Below, piece by piece: positions 6,389 to 8,188 of a DNA stretch of 8,188 nucleotides (positions are counted from its first letter, which is position 1; each line of letters begins with the position of its first letter). The DNA lies in NCBI GenBank assembly GCA_036675035.1, contig JAKFFO010000177.1:1-8188 (forward strand). The letters run 5' to 3'. Position numbers and translations under genes: made by a program. This stretch comes from MESE01 sp036675035 (GTDB lineage: Bacteria; Pseudomonadota; Gammaproteobacteria; Burkholderiales; Burkholderiaceae_D). Under the pieces are notes generated by a model. It had not been told where the DNA came from and made no database searches. It was given only the letters and a program-made list of their open reading frames with translations.

Positions 6389-7564
6389 TTACTTTTCGTA
6401 AATCGTCACGACCACGGCGCCGCCCAATCCAAGATTGTGCTGCAATGCATGCCGCGCCCCCTCGACTTGCCGTGCCTCTGCGGTGCCGCGCAACTGCCAC
6501 ACCAGTTCGGTGCATTGCGCGAGACCGGTCGCGCCCAGCGGATGGCCCTTGCTCATCAATCCACCGGACGGATTGATCACGTATTTTCCGCCGTAGGTAT
6601 TATCGCCATCGTTGATGAATTTTTCGGCGCCGCCTTTTGCGCACAGTCCAAGCGCTTCATAAGTAATCACTTCGTTCGGCGTGAAGCAGTCGTGCAACTC
6701 GATCACGTCGAAGTCGTCCGGCCCCAGTCCAGCCTGTTCGTAAGCCGCACGCGATGCGTTGCGCGTCATGTCGGCGCCGACCAGGTCGATCGCGCTGGTG
6801 AAGCTTTGCGGCCGGTCGGTCGCCATCACCTGCGCACGGATCGTGACTGCATTGCCGATGCCATGTTTCCTTGCGAACGCGGGGCTGGCGACCAGTACCG
6901 CCGCGGCACCGCACGATGGCGGGCAGGCTTCGAGCCGCGTCAGGTGATCGGGATAGATTTTCGGCGCGGCCATCACCTGGTCGACGGTCAGCGCTTCGGT
7001 AAAAATCGAGTAGGGGCTCTTGATCGCATGGCTGCGCGTCTTGACCGCGACCTTCGCGAAGATGTCCGGATCGGCGCCGGTGTTCGCAAGATATTCATTG
7101 GCGGCGCAACCGAACACGCGCAACGCGATCGGCGCCGGCGGCGCATCCGGCGCAATTTCATTGAGCTTGGTATCGAACAGGCCGAGCGGCGACGTGCGGT
7201 CATCCCACGCGGAGCCGAGCGCACCGGGGCGCATTTCCTCGAACCCGAACGCGAGCGCGCATTCGACCGCACCGGATTGCACCGCTTGCCGCGCGAGGAA
7301 CAGCGCGGTCGAGCCGGATGAGCAATTGTTGTTGACGTTAATCACCGGAATCCCGCTCATGCCGACGCCGTACAGCGCGGTCTGGCCGCAGGTGGAGTCG
7401 CCGTAGACATAGCTGGCGTACGCTTGCTGCACTTCGGTGAAGTCGATACCGGCATCGGCCAGCGCATTGCGAATGGCTTTGCCGGCCATGATTTCGTAGG
7501 GTTCATGCTTGCCGGGTTTGGCGAAGGGGACCATGCCGACGCCGATGACTTGGGGTTTGTTCAT
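6389..7564 (-). CDS. SCP2-type (SCP-x) thiolase / lipid-transfer family protein
   Basis: A 391-residue thiolase-fold enzyme of the SCP2-thiolase type, expected in the cytoplasm to cleave or form 3-ketoacyl-CoA thioesters in fatty acid, sterol or side-chain breakdown. The nucleophile is Cys81 in NNNCSSGS. The HDCFTPNE motif (291-298), which replaces NEAFA of classic thiolases, supplies His291 and Cys293, and GGLMSKGHPLGATG (334-347) supplies His341. The C-terminal CxG motif of classic thiolases is absent (LGLGGAV), as expected for this subfamily. Length is normal and the gene is intact. The ATG at 7564 has GGAG eight bases upstream. It converges on the methyltransferase gene and stands alone: no DUF35 Zn-ribbon partner or acyl-CoA enzyme gene adjoins it in the window. 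The true substrate cannot be told from sequence. Confidence 0.92.
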   Translation of the reverse strand: MNKPQVIGVGMVPFAKPGKHEPYEIMAGKAIRNALADAGIDFTEVQQAYASYVYGDSTCGQTALYGVGMSGIPVINVNNNCSSGSTALFLARQAVQSGAVECALAFGFEEMRPGALGSAWDDRTSPLGLFDTKLNEIAPDAPPAPIALRVFGCAANEYLANTGADPDIFAKVAVKTRSHAIKSPYSIFTEALTVDQVMAAPKIYPDHLTRLEACPPSCGAAAVLVASPAFARKHGIGNAVTIRAQVMATDRPQSFTSAIDLVGADMTRNASRAAYEQAGLGPDDFDVIELHDCFTPNEVITYEALGLCAKGGAEKFINDGDNTYGGKYVINPSGGLMSKGHPLGATGLAQCTELVWQLRGTAEARQVEGARHALQHNLGLGGAVVVTIYEK

Positions 7565-7629
7565 TTGGTGTGCTCCGTTGTGGTTGCTGTTTGCGATTAC
7601 TGAAAATCGTGTCTATGGTTTGGTATGGT

Positions 7630-7657
7630 TTTAATTTTCACCGCTTGTTTTGATCAA
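7630..7657 (-). promoter_or_regulatory. Possible sigma-70 promoter of the thiolase gene
   Basis: On the minus strand TTGATC (7657-7652) and ATTAAA (7635-7630) are separated by 16 bases, about 65 bases before the thiolase start. The -35 box is fair and the -10 box is weak. The TTGATCAA palindrome overlapping the -35 could also be a small operator. Confidence 0.3.
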
Positions 7658-7699
7658 TTCCGTGACCGTGTGGCCATAACGTCTTCACTCCGTTGATAC

Positions 7700-7896
7700 T
7701 TGCCGGGTCTCGCCCCGGCGGGCGAGGTACTTTCTTTTGCGTCGCCAAAAGAAAGTACCCAAAGAAAAGGCGACCCTGCAAAGCGCCCTGCGGGTACCCG
7801 CAAGACCGGAAGCCGCTGCGGGAAGCGAAACGAACTCGCTGCGCTCAAACATGTTTCGCTTCTTTTTCCGCATCGACTTCCGATCTTGCGGCGCTT
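7700..7896 (-). repeat. Structured intergenic repeat, copy 1 (three hairpins)
   Basis: Read on the minus strand, this element has three parts. Hairpin A: outer arms 7890-7868 and 7821-7799 (23 positions, three not Watson-Crick), a 5-base A bulge on the 5' side, a perfect 10-bp inner stem GAAGCGAAAC/GTTTCGCTTC, and a 21-base loop (7832-7852) with core TTTGAGCGCAGCGAGTT. Flanking AAGCGC (7781-7786) and GCGCTT (7891-7896) can also pair. Hairpin B: perfect 14-bp stem 7726-7739/7746-7759 with loop CGTCGC on plus. Hairpin C: either GCCGGG/CCCGGC (7702-7719) or TCGCCC/GGGCGA (7710-7725), which exclude each other. Open frames through it are interrupted by the palindromes and look spurious. It lies upstream of the thiolase gene on the same strand. 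Confidence 0.85.
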
Positions 7897-8001
7897 CGCC
7901 AAGGGTTTAACGTCAAAACCAAGTTTGCGGACTACATACTTTAATTCATTGAATTGGCGCTTAAAATCCGTCGTTTTTGATGTACCCCCGCTTTGACGCT
8001 G
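7897..8001. other. AT-richer spacer between the two repeat copies
   Basis: About 105 bases, richer in A and T than the surroundings, separate the inverted repeat copies. It holds a small palindrome AATTCA-T-TGAATT (7943-7955) and a TAAAAT (7962-7967) that could serve as a -10 box for plus-strand transcription into copy 2, but without a good -35. No gene is seen. Confidence 0.4.
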
Positions 8002-8188
8002 CCAACAAAGTACCGGCTAAAACGGATCAGAAACGAAATTTGTCTGAGCGCAGCGAGTTTATTTCGTTTCCCGTTTTAGCCGGTACTTTGTTGGGAACCC
8101 GAAGGGCAGCGGCTGTGCGGTCGCCTTCTTTTGCTTACTTTTCTTGGCGAGACAAGAAAAGTGAGTAGCCGCCGGGCTACCCCCGGCA
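8002..8188 (+). repeat. Structured intergenic repeat, copy 2 (three hairpins)
   Basis: Same element as copy 1, on the plus strand. Hairpin A: perfect 24-bp outer stem (8002-8025 with 8071-8094), a 4-base ATCA bulge on the 5' side, a perfect 10-bp inner stem GAAACGAAAT/ATTTCGTTTC (8030-8039, 8061-8070) and a 21-base loop (8040-8060) with core TCTGAGCGCAGCGAGTT. Hairpin B: CTTACTTTTCTTG/CAAGAAAAGTGAG (8134-8146, 8153-8165) with loop GCGAGA and one G-T pair. Hairpin C: GCCGGG/CCCGGC (8171-8187) or the exclusive alternative GTAGCC/GGCTAC (8165-8180). The linker with ACCCG, AGGGC and GGTCGCCTT matches copy 1. The copy reaches the window edge and ends at the same point (CCCGGCA) as copy 1, so it appears nearly complete. 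Confidence 0.88.

Noticed and set aside
7654..7996. Overlapping open frames of 62-98 codons on both strands across the right end
   Set aside because: They run through long palindromes, and their translations mirror one another because of the inverted repeats; they are artefacts of the structured repeat, not genes.
7700..8188. CRISPR array or insertion sequence at the right end
   Set aside because: There are only two diverged, inverted copies, no regular short direct repeats with spacers, and no transposase frame.

Overview
The window looks like chromosomal DNA of a betaproteobacterium, most likely Burkholderiales and possibly Oxalobacteraceae-like. This rests on the GC-rich coding style, the kind of proteins encoded, and the intergenic repeats at the right end. 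I recall repeats of this general look from Burkholderiales genomes, but no search was run. The taxonomic call is an inference.

Left part (1-1546): the first bases hold the start of a minus-strand gene for an exported protein. A gap of about 500 bases without a convincing gene follows. Next comes a small minus-strand DUF378 membrane protein (580-867), and then another long gap leading to the main operon.

Centre (1547-6307, all plus strand): a membrane-anchored HtrA-type serine protease without a PDZ domain, a MoxR AAA+ ATPase, a DUF58 protein, a BatA-like von Willebrand A protein with metal-site residues, and a PmtA-type phospholipid N-methyltransferase. moxR, the DUF58 gene and the VWA gene overlap one another and form the classic MoxR-DUF58-VWA module. 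This is an ATPase that is thought to remodel or load partners through VWA proteins at the inner membrane. The usual BatB/BatD-type partners are absent, and a protease stands at the head instead. The methyltransferase follows after 223 bases and ends in a very strong intrinsic terminator.

Right part (6358-7564, minus strand): a complete SCP2-type thiolase, convergent with the operon and without the DUF35 partner gene often found beside such thiolases.

Right end (7700-8188): two diverged copies of a structured repeat of about 190 bases, in inverted orientation around a 105-base AT-richer spacer. Each copy has a long hairpin with a 21-base loop, then a pyrimidine/purine hairpin, then a GC hairpin that can fold in two exclusive ways. 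The sequences of the stems differ between copies while pairing is kept, whereas the big loop is nearly identical. This is the most interesting signal in the window, because it looks like a conserved RNA (or single-stranded DNA) structure rather than a decayed gene.
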